64,000 bases of DNA from Puccinellia tenuiflora (GCA_012064385.1 QRDG01000527.1:1998349-2062348), one strand, 5' to 3'. Positions 46,643 through 58,049 are shown, counted from the stretch's first letter. Notes: generated by a model from the letters alone, not told the origin. A program made the numbers and translations.

Positions 46643-47415
46643 GTCGTACGGCTTTCGCTCCTGCTCCAACGTGTAGTTGTCGTTGACGTGCTCCTCTACT
46701 CCGGCGCGAGCTCCATGGCGTCGATCTCCTCCGGCTAGTTTTGGTGTGGCTCGGGAAGATGGAGAAAGGTGGAGGGAGAAGGGAAGGAAAAAGGAGGCGG
46801 CGGCGGAGAAGGAAGAGGTCTAGGGTTTGGGGGAAGGCAGCAGCTGGGGCTGGTGTCTTATAGGAGGAGCCGGTGGCGCGGTGGCGACGGAAAAGTGCCG
46901 AGGGGCGCTGGCGCAGCGACGTACGTGAGAGAGGGTGCGGAGAGGAAGAAAAAAGGCAAAAGGCCAGCTGGGCTGGGCTGCTTGCTGGGCCAAGAAGGAG
47001 AGGAAAAGAGAGGAAGGAGCTGGGTTTCGGCCCAGCTCTGTTTTTCCAGATTTTTTTTTGTTTTCAGCCTTCTTTTTCTTTTAACAGAATTTGAGAAAAG
47101 GAGAAAAGAAAAGAAAAATAGAATAAAACTTAGGGTTTTTGTGTTTATTTCTAAAATAGATTATTTTTTAATTTGCAAAAACCAAAGAACATTTTTCTTT
47201 TGCTTTGTCCAAAAAAAAATTGGTTTTAATTTATTTGTTTTGCAATTTTAGAATTAGGGTTTGCATGTGATAACACAAGAAATCACAATTTATTTTTGTT
47301 TGTTTTATTTTATTTTTGCACAAACCACAAATGCAACCACTAAGATGATGTCATGCTGATGCAATAATTAAAACAAACATGGAAAGTGAAAGGGGATTAC
47401 TTTTGGGATGTTACA
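46643..47415 (-). repeat. 5' LTR of element E, segment 4 (sense start)
   Basis: It resumes the E LTR with the repeated 43-44 bases and is collinear with 29540-30301. It ends at TGTAACATCCC on the minus strand, next to TCCTC. Confidence 0.88.
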
Positions 47416-49661
47416 TCCTCGACCTTGTCCGAACATTCCATCCATTTCATAAATCATGGAAATAAATAACGGACAACTAAGCATTATACTAAGCATGGCT
47501 AAGCATAGCTAAGCATTTAAGTACAACAATAACATAATTTATCTCCGGCCAACACATAAGACCTAGGGTTCATAGGAGGGGATACATGTATTGGTTCGGG
47601 GAAAAACATGCATTCATAGGATACTCTGCTAGATGCTAGATGACAAGTTTATGCAAGATATCATCATTTAAATTTAACTAACAAATTAAATGGAGTTCCA
47701 AATAATTAATGCAATTATTTGGTAACAACCCCATATTTATCTTAGTGACCACATTATTTATAAATTATCACATTATTAAATAAGTGGCTTAAATATGCAT
47801 GAACATGACATCAATGGATAGGGTTTGTTCTTCCGATCATTTTGATACCTTATTTGTAAATTTTCAATTATCGAAGATTAAATAGTGAATTAAATAATTA
47901 TTCGAATTTAATTCTTTTAATCAATTCAAGAATAACATCAAATAAATATTTGTGATCATGATATGATATTAGCATGGTTTGATAGCAATTGAAGTGCTGA
48001 TCACATTGATATTTTATCCTTAATTTTTGGTTAAATATTTCTCAAGTTATGAATTTTTCCAAATTAGGTATTAATTATGCCATTTTAGGAATTATTAGAT
48101 AAATAGCAAGAATATAAATTCAAAAGAACATTTCAATGATTCTAACATGTAGAGTTTGTTTTTCTGAACAATTTGATATTTTATTTGCTAAAATTGGAGC
48201 ATTATTTAAAAAGATATTAATTATTTTATTTTAATTAATTAACAAATTTTACTGTTGGGCCGGCCCCCAGATCGGCCCAGGCCGGTTTCCAAGCCGGGCG
48301 TGTGTCTGAGGCGGCCGGCCTCCTGGCCGGCCCAGACCGGTGGCTACGCCGGGCCGGTGCCTGAGGTTGCCGGCCTCCCGGCCGGCCTAGACCGGTGCCC
48401 AGGCCGGGCAAGGGTTTGACCGGGAAGATGCCGCGACCGGCATGGCGCGCGACGGCGACCGCGGCGGTGAGCGACGGCGAGACGGCGCGAGGGAGAAAGA
48501 GGGGTAGCGAGAGGATGCCAGGAAGATCGCGGAGCTCACCCTGAGCTCGGAAACGTGGACGGGGAGGTCGTGGTGGCCGGACGGTGACGCGGCCGTGCAC
48601 GACTTGCGACTGTCGGTGGCAGAGAAGGTCAGCAACGGCGTCAATTCCCGGTGCCCCCCCCCCCCCCCCCGTCGATTCCTCAGACCACGACGGAGAGGGA
48701 AGAGAGGCGCGACTTTCCGTGGGCTTCGATCCGCTCCCTGGGTGCTCTAGCGGCGGCACTACGGCGGCGGGCGAGGCATCGGTGGAGCTCGGGAGCGAGA
48801 GAGCAGGGGAACGGGGAACAGGGAGCAGGGGACGGTGAGCGAGTGGGAGAGAGAGAGAGGACAACGTCGTGGTGACCCTTAACCAGGTGCGGCAAGGGAG
48901 GGGGCTCGGCGTCGTGGGCGCTGCGTCGGTGGCATGGGCACGGCGGCACTGTGCCGGCCACTGTCGCCATAGTGGAAGAGGAAAGGGGTCTTCGCGAAAA
49001 CCCCCCTGGCGATAAATCTTTAATTGGAAATTGGTCCAGCAGCAGACTTTAGCGATTTAATTGAGACACCAGGACATTTTTATAAAATCTACAAAAATTC
49101 ATATAGGCTCCCTTTAACCTTTAGAACCTCCACAAAATTTGGTGGTCCAAAATAAAATGTTTTGGACAACATTTGTTCATAGAAATTAATTAAGGTCAAA
49201 ATTGATAATTACTAAAATGTATTTAGTTGGAGCACTTAAACATTTCAATAAATTATAAAAATATTTATGGAGGCTCATAATATATTAATGAAGCTCCCCA
49301 TAATTTTATTTTGAATTTTTCGAGAGTTTAACTTGGTTTCAAAAATAGAAATTGATTTGAACCTAATTGAATTCTCAAATTTATTTATTTGCTCATTAAG
49401 AATTTAGCCTTTGACATTTATTTATAAAATATATCCTTGAGCTTCCTGGACAAATTGGAGACTCAAGAACAAATGGTTTTGCCAATTTGAGTAATGTATT
49501 TGGTTTGAAATTTTAGGGAAGGGTTTTGCTTCCTTTGTTTTAAATTTCCAAGTGTTGCTTTATTCAACTTAAGCAATTTAAATAAGTATGCCATGATGCA
49601 ATGCAAAGAAAAAAGTGAAAATTTGGGCCATATTTTAGGGTGCCAAACTGGGGCTGTTACA
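47416..49661 (-). repeat. 5' LTR of element B, segment 2 (sense start)
   Basis: Collinear with 20212-22691 of the B 3' LTR except for a ~250-bp deletion. The junction at about 47628-47641 lacks 20421-20670 and has a 12-base filler GCTAGATGCTAG. A C run at 48654-48670 is two bases longer than in the other copy. It ends at the CCGAC duplication. Confidence 0.9.
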
Positions 49662-50763
49662 CCGACGATCAAGTCTCGGGCAAGTGATATATCGTGAGAC
49701 AAAGGGAATCATATACGGGATTAATTGAATCCCCGACATCGTGGTTCAACCAATAAAGAACTTTGTTGAATATGTAGGAACCAATATGTACATCCCAGTC
49801 CCGCTACTGGCTATTGATTAGATCATGTCTACATGTTCTCGAACCCGTAGGGTCACACACTTAAGTCTTCGATGTAGCTAGGGTTTAGGTTGAGATAATT
49901 AATGGTGTAATCAAATGTTGATTCGGAGTCTCGGATGAGATCCTAGATATCACGAGGAGCTCCGGAAGATTCTGGAGATAAAGTTTCATATAAGGAAAGT
50001 GGTTTCCAGGGTTCCGAAAAAGTTCGGAAATTTTCCGGCAGAGTATCAGAATATTCTAGAAGGTTCCGGGGGTTCCACGGTGGGGCCCACATGCCCTAAT
50101 GGCCCACATGGACCAAGGGGTGTGCAGAAGCCCACATGGGCTGGCCGCACCAGCCCCCCAAGGGCCCATGCGGCCAAACAAGGTGAAAGGGCCAAAAACC
50201 TTAGGGGTGCCTTGGGAGGTAAGTCTTCCCCCTTGGCCGCCTACCCTAGGGCTTGGGGGAGGGGCAAGGGCTGCCCCCCACGCCTATATAAGGAGGAGAG
50301 TGGGCTAGGCACAGCCACCTTGAACCCTAGCCGCCGCCTCCCTCTCCCACCTCCCTCCTCTCTCCCATAGTTGCTTGGCGAAGCCCTGTCGGAATTTCTC
50401 CACCATATCCACCACCACACCGTCGTGCTGCTGGAATCTCGCGAGCCACTTCTTCCTCGCTTGCAGGATCAAGGAGAAGAAGTCTTCATCAAGTTGTACG
50501 TGTGGATACCGCGGAGGTGTTACTCGTGCGGTGCTTCGTCGGATTGGATCTCGGATCGGATAATACATCTCCTCGCGACTAGATGAGTCTAGTTGCGGGA
50601 ATCGACTAACCAACCCCTGCACCGACAAAACGTGTTTCATCGTTCTTCAAGGGTAAAAGATTGGATCTCCTCCTCGCTACCTTCGTCTAATAGATCTAGA
50701 TCCATTGGGTTTCTTCCGCCTGTTTCGTAAGAAAATTTTGTTTTCTATGCAGCAAACCCTTCA
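49662..50763 (+). repeat. 3' LTR of element A, right segment
   Basis: It starts with CCGAC, continues the A LTR from 373 on, has TATATAAG at 50285-50292, and ends TTCA at 50763. It differs from the 5' LTR far more than the left segment does (18 differences over 373-600). Confidence 0.9.
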
Positions 50764-51792
50764 ATTTTGCCATATATTAATGTAAAGCGGAGTAAAAACA
50801 AGACGTAATAAAAAATGATCGACGTGGATAGTTCCGATTGAACTAGGATCTAAATAAGAAAGAACACTTGCCATTCGTTGGTTATTGGAAGCATCCCAAA
50901 AGCGTTCGACTCAAAATATGGCTGTCAAATTTAAAATCTGAATTGGTAGATGTTGCCAAGGGGCATCCAACCCAGGCTGATTTTTTGGTTTCTACTCACT
51001 CAGTACCATAATATAACATGTTTTAGCTATTCTAGTATAGACTACATACGGAGAAAAATGAGTAAATCTACACACTAAAATCCGAGGGTGTAGAACCAGA
51101 AGAAACCCTAACAGGCTCAAAACGATCACCCACGGTTACCTTGTGAACCAACAAATCCACTGGCCGGAGGAGATCCTCTTCCCCTCCAGGAGGAAGCATG
51201 CATCGATTACATCTTCTTCATGATCAAGAAGGACCAACCTACGTGCTTAAGTGCATAGGAGCAGAAACACAGGCCTCTGTTGTCCAAGGATAGACATTAG
51301 AGGATCAAATGGCCTTCCACCTCATGGGAGGTGGTTCTCTGGCTGGCCACATCAAAGAAGAGGGATGGACGTCGGCGCCCGGGGGGGGGGGGGGGGGGGG
51401 GGGGGGCAGCCGCCGGGGGAGGAGACTACATACGGAGGAAAATGAGTAAATCTACACACTAAATACGTCTCGTCTACATACATCCGTATGTATTTTGTGT
51501 TATAATAGTTAATCTTATATTATGATATACATGGATTCGTTCTTTCTATTTCTGTTCCAGTCTCTTCTTTGTAAACTTTTACTCCCACTATCAATAAAAT
51601 CAAGATCCAGTAGTATGGCAGCTCTCCTGCCGTTATTCAGAAAGTTACATGGCCTGCTCTCCGGTCTCCATGGTATCATGCATGTCCCTCTGTGATGTTT
51701 GTGTACGAAATCATTCCTTCCACCATATGCTCTAGCCGAATCACTGTCCCGCCACCTCACTTGACTACATTCTACCAAGGTATTTGTAATTC
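50764..51792. other. Intergenic: duplicated Stowaway-like MITE fragments around a G run
   Basis: Two copies of an internal Stowaway MITE sequence (ACTACATACGGAG...AATGAGTAAATCTACAC) occur at about 51041-51088 and 51423-51500. They are separated by about 340 bp of unrelated, somewhat exon-like sequence and a run of 26 G at 51381-51406. Neither copy has both terminal repeats. Base 50764 onward should carry the right target duplication of A (ATTTT expected), but its partner is outside the window. Confidence 0.5.
51381..51406. repeat. Poly(G) run, 26 bases
   Basis: An uninterrupted G run flanked by GGCGCCC and CAGCCGCCGG. Such runs can be real but are also prone to sequencing length error. Confidence 0.8.
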
Positions 51793-51921
51793 TCCCTTCA
51801 TTCACTATTATAAAATCTGTTAGATACGTATTCAGTTTACACTAGAGCGAATATACACATTATACATGCATTTTCGAAAAAAAAAATACTTGTAAACCAT
51901 TTTGTTATAGTGAACGGAGGG
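51793..51921. mobile_element. Stowaway-like MITE
   Basis: Terminal inverted repeats CTCCCTTCATTCACTATTATA at the left and TATAGTGAACGGAGGGA at the right are the usual Triticeae Stowaway termini. It is about 130 bp, AT-rich and without coding. TA lies near both ends, but the exact target duplication is blurred. Confidence 0.65.
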
Positions 51922-53318
51922 AATATTAGGATTCACAAAGGATATTTGTTGCCATTGCGTTTGACAGAGGATCTTATTTGTCATAAAAAATCGTCCTTAG
52001 CGTTCTATTTACCCACGACAAAAAAAGCAACCTGCAGAAGGAACGCCCGAATATTCTGCACAACCTAACGAGCAGAACTAGGTAGGCTCGATGAACAACA
52101 AATTCTAGTACTGTACTCCATTTGATAAAGAGTTGCATGAAAAGAATCGAACGGTAGGGGTGAGGGGGAAACAGTGTGCGCGAACCCCAGGGAAGGAATG
52201 TCCCCCCGGCCAGGTACCCAGGCCCAAAGCACGCTTGCCGGCCCCGAGGAAGCGATCATGGCTGTCCATCTCTCACACCTGGACCCCAGGCAACAAAACG
52301 AGAGCTAGTTGGGCCATTGCTTATACAAGTGCGAGGGAAAGCATCGGGTGTACCAAAGGGCCATGAGTGTGTGTCTTGTCACTTGTCTCCCTCTGTCTCC
52401 ATGCGTGTGCAAAGTGCCTTTGGGGTGCTCACTTTCTCTCTCTGAACTACGTGCATCGTTCGCAGTGCAACTTAGGGAGAGATAAACAAGCTATACAGAC
52501 AGGGCTAACACGGTGCCCGCAAACACAATGATGCGGCTCTCGGCACTCCATGCGACCCTTCAAAACGAGCTAGAATGAATTCCATCTTTTATCCCCGAAC
52601 TATACCATTTGTGACACTAATTATTCTATTAAGTCAAAATTCGTATAGATTATCTATTTTAGAAAGTTTTTTCTGATGCATATCTGTTGGGTAAGGTGTG
52701 TGAGATGATTAATATTCAAAAATTGAGAACGGCGATCAGGAATGGATCATCGATGACGCCTTCCTACCTTTAGTTTTTTTTTTCACGCCACATCGGCTCA
52801 CCATGTTGATTTTACCTACAACATTCAAAATATAAAATGGGGTGAAAACCATGTTCAAAATTTTCTTGATAGGTTATTTCGGTATAATTCTTACTAAGTG
52901 GGGTAATATGTGTTACGCATGCACAACTATGAGGTAAAAAGGTAAAATGCACACTTATTTATATGTTTAAATTATTGTTGAACTAATTTATGTGTTAAAA
53001 AATACTATGATCGAATTAGTTGTATCTCATTTAGATAGAAATATAAACATATTAATTAAAATGAGTAAAAGGTGAATAGGGCCGGCCGTTTGAGGACGCC
53101 GAGGGCCAGATATGCGCCGGAATGTTCAAGGTGACACAACTTTAGGGGTGTCGGACATAATTTTGAAGACGGCGGTGAGATGCTCTTGGCTTTATTTTTA
53201 TTTTTATTTTGGTTGTGCCTGACATGCTGCTGGAGTGCTGCCTCCTCCGCATATACACTAGCACATATGACCTCTCCCGCTCCTCGCATACTCCAGCGGT
53301 CCAGCCAAACACCACCAC
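51922..53318. other. Intergenic region and promoter upstream of the auxin carrier gene
   Basis: No gene or complete mobile element recognised. Two TGTCTC motifs lie close together at 52384-52399. The last few hundred bases lead into a TATA box. Small open frames here are short and uninformative. Confidence 0.5.
52384..52399 (+). promoter_or_regulatory. Possible auxin response element pair
   Basis: TGTCTC at 52384-52389 and 52394-52399, direct repeats four bases apart, about 1.04 kb before the ATG. TGTCTC is the core bound by auxin response factors. Chance occurrence in a CT-rich stretch is quite possible. Confidence 0.25.
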
Positions 53319-53324
53319 TATAAA
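53319..53324 (+). promoter_or_regulatory. TATA box of auxin influx carrier gene
   Basis: TATAAA in the context CACTATAAACC, 103 bases upstream of the ATG. That leaves room for a transcription start near 53350 and a 5' UTR of about 75 bases. Confidence 0.65.
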
Positions 53325-53426
53325 CCGAAGGCATAGCTGGGTAGCTAAATGTATGTACCTCCTCTAAGCTAGATCCAGAAGCTTGGCAAGAGCAGTACTA
53401 AGCAAGTGAAGTAGAGCAAATCAACG

Positions 53427-56400
53427 ATGGCGTCCGAAACGATGGCCGGGAGCGTAGCCGAGGAGAAGGGGACAGCAGCTGGACTGAGTCGTTACCAGTC
53501 GGCCGCGGAGGAGAAGGAGGAGGAGCAAGCCGACGGCGGCGGCAGCAAGTCCCGGCTGTCGGGCCTGCTCTGGCACGGCGGGTCGGCGTACGACGCATGG
53601 TTCAGCTGCGCGTCGAACCAGGTCGCCCAGGTCCTCCTGACGCTCCCCTACTCCTTCGCCCAGCTGGGCATGGTGAGCGGCATCCTGTTCCAGCTCTTCT
53701 ACGGCCTCCTCGGCAGCTGGACCGCGTACCTCATCAGCATCCTCTACCTCGAGTACCGCACCCGCAAGGAGAAGGACAAGGTCGACTTCCGCAACCACGT
53801 CATCCAGGTACACCACTACATCCATCCATCCTCCATTGCTGCAACTCCGCTGTAGCTTCCATTTCGATCTCCAACGAACGATGCATGACGTCGGCCCGCC
53901 ATTGTTGGATGCAGTGGTTCGAGGTGCTGGACGGGCTGCTGGGCAGGCACTGGCGGAACCTGGGGCTGGCCTTCAACTGCACCTTCCTGCTGTTCGGCTC
54001 CGTGATCCAGCTCATCGGCTGCGCCAGCAACATCTACTACGTGAACGACCACCTGGACAAGCGGACGTGGACGTACATCTTCGGCGCCTGCTGCGCCACC
54101 ACCGTCTTCATCCCCTCCTTCCACAACTACCGGGTCTGGTCCTTCCTTGGGCTGGTGATGACCACCTACACGGCCTGGTACATCGCCGTCGCCTCCATCG
54201 TCCACGGCCAGGTCGACGGCGTCAAGCACTCCGGCCCGACCACCATCATGCTCTACTTCACCGGGGCCACCAACATTCTCTACACCTTCGGGGGCCACGC
54301 TGTCACCGTGTAAGCAGACAACACTCCGCTCCGTCCATCGTCTACTTGCTTTACTTTCCACTTAAACTACTGTATGTTTTTTTGTGAAAGACTGAAACTG
54401 TGCAGTATTTTGTATCTAAGCCTGCTTAATTAGCTGTAGTCTATGCATGGATATTTAGTGTACAATGCAACGGCCGATACAATGCAACGGTAACTGGTCA
54501 CGGAGGGTGCACGCTCCCAGCTTTGGGTGGAATAAGCAGGTCACGTGCCACGGGAATGTCCTCTGTCGAATGGTGTCCGGTGGCCTAGTGGGAGGATCAC
54601 CCTGAATTAGAAATGCATGCTCGGTGCCCATATGCATACCATACGTACATATCCCAAGAACACACACGTGCTACCCATCATACATCCATCATCGTGGGGA
54701 GTAAAAGAATTGAAACCTCAGATAGTAATAATATAGGAATTAGGATTCATTTGGTGGTACTAAGCTTGTAGATTTAATAGAGGGTCATTCGTTTACACTT
54801 CTTTTTTTAGAAGCGTTTACACTTTGGGACGGAGAGCATGCATCAAGCTGCAAGCATCAGCAAGGAAACTTACTGTTTCAAAGTCCAATGCAAAGCATCA
54901 TATTAAAACTGTTGGTACTGCAAAGTGCTGATCCTTTGGGCTTTTTGATGCCTTATTTTTCACATCGACGTGCATCCATCTCTTGCTGTCTTTACCTTCC
55001 AACAAAGAAAAGTCAGTTGCATGCATTACACAGCACCTAGGTAGGCGCACACACTGCCCGTGGGACCGTCAGCCGCCAATGGCCCATCATACCTTGTCAG
55101 TTGTCACAGCAAAGCCCAACAACGTATCTCTTTCTTGCTTTGTTCGTGTCACGGGTACACCGACGACAAAGCAATTCCCTCAAAAAAAAAAAAAAAAAAA
55201 GGGACGACAAAGCATGCGTCGATACTGCAAGTTTTTTCCTAGTGCAAGAATAGTATATATAATCGCTAGTGTAAGTTGCACAAATCTCATACAAACGTGA
55301 TCCGATCCATGACCGTGTGTGTATGTGCAGGGAGGTGATGCACGCGATGTGGCGGCCGCAGAAGTTCAAGGCGATCTACCTGCTGGCCACCTTGTACGTG
55401 CTCACCCTGACGCTGCCGTCGGCGTCGGCGGCGTACTGGGCCTTCGGCGACGAGCTGCTCACGCACTCCAACGCGCTCTCCCTGCTCCCGCGGGACGGCT
55501 GGCGCGACGCCGCCGTGGTGCTCATGCTCATCCACCAGTTCATCACCTTCGGCTTCGCCTGCACCCCGCTCTACTTCGTCTGGGAGAAGCTCATCGGCCT
55601 CCACGACTGCCGCAGCATCTGCAAGCGCGCCGCCGCCAGGCTACCCGTCGTCGTCCCCATCTGGTTCCTCGCCATCATCTTCCCGTTCTTCGGGCCCATC
55701 AACTCCGCCGTCGGCGCGCTCCTCGTTAGCTTCACCGTCTACATCATCCCCGCCATGGCGCACATGGTCACCTTCAGATCACCACAGTCCCGCGAGGTAC
55801 GTAATACACAACATCACAATCTTTGTATCAGTTCTTTTTTTTCTGTTCTAGGCAATCTACATCTACGTACCTACTGTAGCTACTAGCTACTACATTGATG
55901 GATTAATTAAGCAAGAAATTGGTGATATATATTGTGATCGACATGCATGAATGGGCTGTTTTAGTTTTTGCATGCTACACGCTTGGGGTCCATGTATACT
56001 CCACTCCATTGTACCATATAACTACTCCAGTCCAGCTGCTGCATCTTATGTCTCGCTGAATGCAAGACAAATCCGTGCAGTGGCATGCTTCCAGCTAGCT
56101 ATAAAGTGATGGAGTGTCAGGCAATTCCTTTGAAGACAAGCGGTGGTAATAAAAAAGTACAGACACTACTCAGTAGCTAGCGTACCACAAAGTTAGAAAA
56201 GAAGTGCTGTGAGATGAGGTCGTGCAGGTATTGTATCATCTGCTGTCTTGGAGCCATTGGCATCGATCGACGGAGCAGCATGCGCTAGCTTTGCTCTGGA
56301 AATGCATGATTCTGTCCGGAAACCAATCCTGCCATGTCCGGAAAGCAACAAACGCAGCAGTGGCACACTAGAGTAGAGTACTACAGCCACTTGAGCACCC

Positions 56401-56865
56401 AGCTCGACGTACCTGATGCTTTTCTTCACTTTTCTACTTCATTATTTCGGATTCCATGGTACCCTTTATGTCGTATTTTGTGTTTTCTTTCTCTGACGAC
56501 GAATGCAAATGCAGAACGCGGTGGAGCGGCCGCCGAAATTTGCTGGTGGTTGGACCGGGGCGTATGTGATCAACTCCTTCGTGGTTGCGTGGGTGCTCGT
56601 GGTGGGCTTCGGGTTCGGGGGATGGGCCAGCATCACCAACTTCGTGCAGCAGGTCAATACTTTTGGCCTTTTCGCCAAGTGCTATCAGTGCCCGCACCCC
56701 GCCGTCCCGTCGCCTCTGGTACCATCATCATCCATGGCCCCGAGCCCATCTATGCCCTTCATTTTTAACATGACCGGTATATTGGCCCCGATGTCTGCCC
56801 CGTCTCCAGCTCCGGCTCCGATACAATTTGGCTTCCATCACCAACACCACCGCCACGGTCTGTAA
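53427..56865 (+). CDS. Auxin influx carrier, AUX1/LAX family
   Basis: A proton-coupled importer of indole-3-acetic acid in the plasma membrane (amino acid/auxin permease family). Exons: 53427-53807, 53915-54309, 55331-55796 and 56515-56865. Each intron is GT...AG and the joins are in frame, giving 530 residues. Exon 1: variable acidic N-terminus, then LLWHGGSAYDAWFSCASNQ and VLLTLPYSFAQLGM. Exon 2: GCASNIYYVNDHLDKRTWTY, FIPSFHNYRVWSFLGL. Exons 2/3: YFTGATNILYTFGGHAVTVE. Exon 3: MHAMWRPQKFK, AAYWAFGDELLTHSNA, HQFITFGFACTPLYFVWEK, PIWFLAIIFPFFGPINSAVG. Exon 4: VLVVGFGFGGWASITNF, TFGLFAKCYQC. These cover the whole family core of about 11 membrane spans. The Pro/Ser/Ala- and His-rich C-terminus is longer than in typical ~480-residue members, as in one longer rice paralogue. 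No stop or frameshift; the gene looks intact. Paralogue assignment is uncertain. Confidence 0.95.
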
Positions 56866-57054
56866 TTGGACGGACCACCCAATAATTCTAGCGGTCGGAG
56901 TTCGATCCAGTTTCTTGCTAGCTAGCTAGTTAATGAGCAGTGTTGTCTTAATTTTTCCTAGTATATTCAAACCCTTGTTTTATTGTTTTTCTCTTCTTAT
57001 TCTTCTTCTCCTTCAATATTACTACTACCCTCAGCTAGACTTAGCCATTGTGTG

Positions 57055-57076
57055 GTGTGTGTGTGTGTGTGTGTGT
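57055..57076. repeat. (GT)11 microsatellite in 3' UTR region
   Basis: Eleven GT units about 190 bases after the stop codon, within the probable 3' UTR. Confidence 0.85.
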
Positions 57077-57158
57077 GGTGGGGAAGCTGCTTTTTAGGCA
57101 GAAAAGAAAAACAGTGTAACATAGAAAGAGATGCTCTTGCTTATGCAAGCTTTTTCTC

Positions 57159-57164
57159 AATAAA
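57159..57164 (+). terminator. Poly(A) signal of auxin influx carrier gene
   Basis: AATAAA about 295 bases after the stop codon, following a T-rich stretch. It is the best candidate for the 3' end of the transcript. Confidence 0.5.
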
Positions 57165-57945
57165 TGTTGATCCACCCAAGGGTTCTTTGTTTTTTGTGTG
57201 TGTATGAAACAGTTTAAAAACCCTTGACCATTACCACAAAATGCCACATGAAATGTAGCACAATCTTTAGTCCAACATGTTTCTACCGGTTGGTCTACTT
57301 TTGATATGCTAGCTTCGTATTGAGTTTGGATCATTATATGTAACAAGGTTGCTTATATGATGCATCTCATTATGCAAAGGTTGGAGAAGACTTGTTTTGT
57401 TTTCTAAGATATAGAATATTCTTGAGTTTCGAGTGGTCCACTTGTGAGACAATTTTTATTTAAGAATTTGCAACGTTCCAACTAAATTTGTGATCCACTG
57501 GATTATAGTTGGATGGATATTTTGTTTGTTACATCTCGAAACCCGATGATCTAAGTTATGCAGATTTGTCTAAACGATGAAATGTAAGCCGAGATTCCAG
57601 CTCGTAATTTCAAATTGTAGCGAGTTGGACCAGTCACAATAGGTTATACTCTGGGAGAGCTCGAACACTCACCACAATTGTGAATCATCCCTTCACTCAA
57701 CGATACTGAGATGGAGCACCACCCTTAGCCAACCGCAACTGCTAAATTAATGTACAACTGGGGTAGAGTGATGTAGCTCCTATGCTCTCGGTTAGGGAGT
57801 CGCTTCACACAGTTTTTATTTATCATAATATGACGAATGCTTAAATTAGATTTCGAAGACCTACACAATACAAGCACTCTATAAACATACACACAAAGCG
57901 CCCAAAGTGCGTCACAACATGTGGCATCACAATAACTTTAAGACA

Positions 57946-57975
57946 CTAGTAATTGTGCATGTGCAATGCACGTGT
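57946..57975 (-). mobile_element. Probable Helitron 3' terminus
   Basis: The minus strand reads an imperfect hairpin around GTGCAATGCAC, a short spacer, and CTAG followed by T. This is the same arrangement as the verified Helitron at 8181-8209. The element would extend to higher coordinates; its TC start was not located. Confidence 0.45.
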
Positions 57976-58005
57976 TGTTCTTATACCATAAAAGGAGTTT
58001 TTACA

Positions 58006-58006
<1 letters not shown>

Positions 58007-58049
<43 letters not shown>
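58007..58049. repeat. (TA)21 microsatellite
   Basis: About 21 uninterrupted TA units, 60 bases from the probable Helitron terminus. Confidence 0.9.

Larger units (their letters stand above)
26697..47415 (-). mobile_element. Element E: internally deleted gypsy element, host of F, G and an LTR fragment
   Basis: Sense is the minus strand, with ends TGTAACATCCCAAAAG (47415) and GTGGGGCTTACA (26697). The flanks are TCCTT (26692-26696) and TCCTC (47416-47420), a 5-bp duplication with one substitution. Two ~3.6 kb LTRs enclose an interior of only 702 bp. Removing F, G and the inverted fragment leaves about 7.9 kb, the sum of two LTRs and the interior. The interior keeps a scrap of gypsy pol, so it derives from a coding element. 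Confidence 0.85.
18842..49661 (-). mobile_element. Element B: LARD-type non-autonomous gypsy element, disrupted by element E
   Basis: It is flanked by CCGAC (18837-18841 and 49662-49666). Sense is the minus strand, with ends TGTAACAGCCCC (49661) and GGGGCGCTACA (18842). Two ~3.8 kb LTRs enclose only 2.63 kb of interior with PBS and polypurine tract but no gag or pol. That architecture fits a large retrotransposon derivative that depends on a partner for enzymes. After removing E, 10,096 bp remain: LTR 3850, interior 2633, LTR 3613. Confidence 0.85.
1..50763 (+). mobile_element. Element A: outer WIS/Angela/BARE-like Ty1/copia retrotransposon, heavily nested
   Basis: The 5' LTR (from beyond the window to 1474) is followed by a tRNA-Met-type PBS. 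A purine-rich tract precedes a 3' LTR that starts TGTTGGAAATATGCCC at 18191 and ends at 50763. The 3' LTR is broken by the 30.8 kb element B. Subtracting C, B, the solo LTR and the SINE with their target duplications leaves about 9.2 kb, close to the usual length of the WIS/Angela/BARE group. The interior is decayed and no gag-pol frame stays open. The family name rests on recognising the LTR ends; the structure is read directly. Confidence 0.85.

Noticed and set aside
53597..54387. Alternative frames across exon 2 of the auxin carrier gene (238 and 183 codons)
   Set aside because: These are read-throughs of intron 1 or shadow frames of the GC-rich exon; only the exon-joined frame keeps the family motifs.
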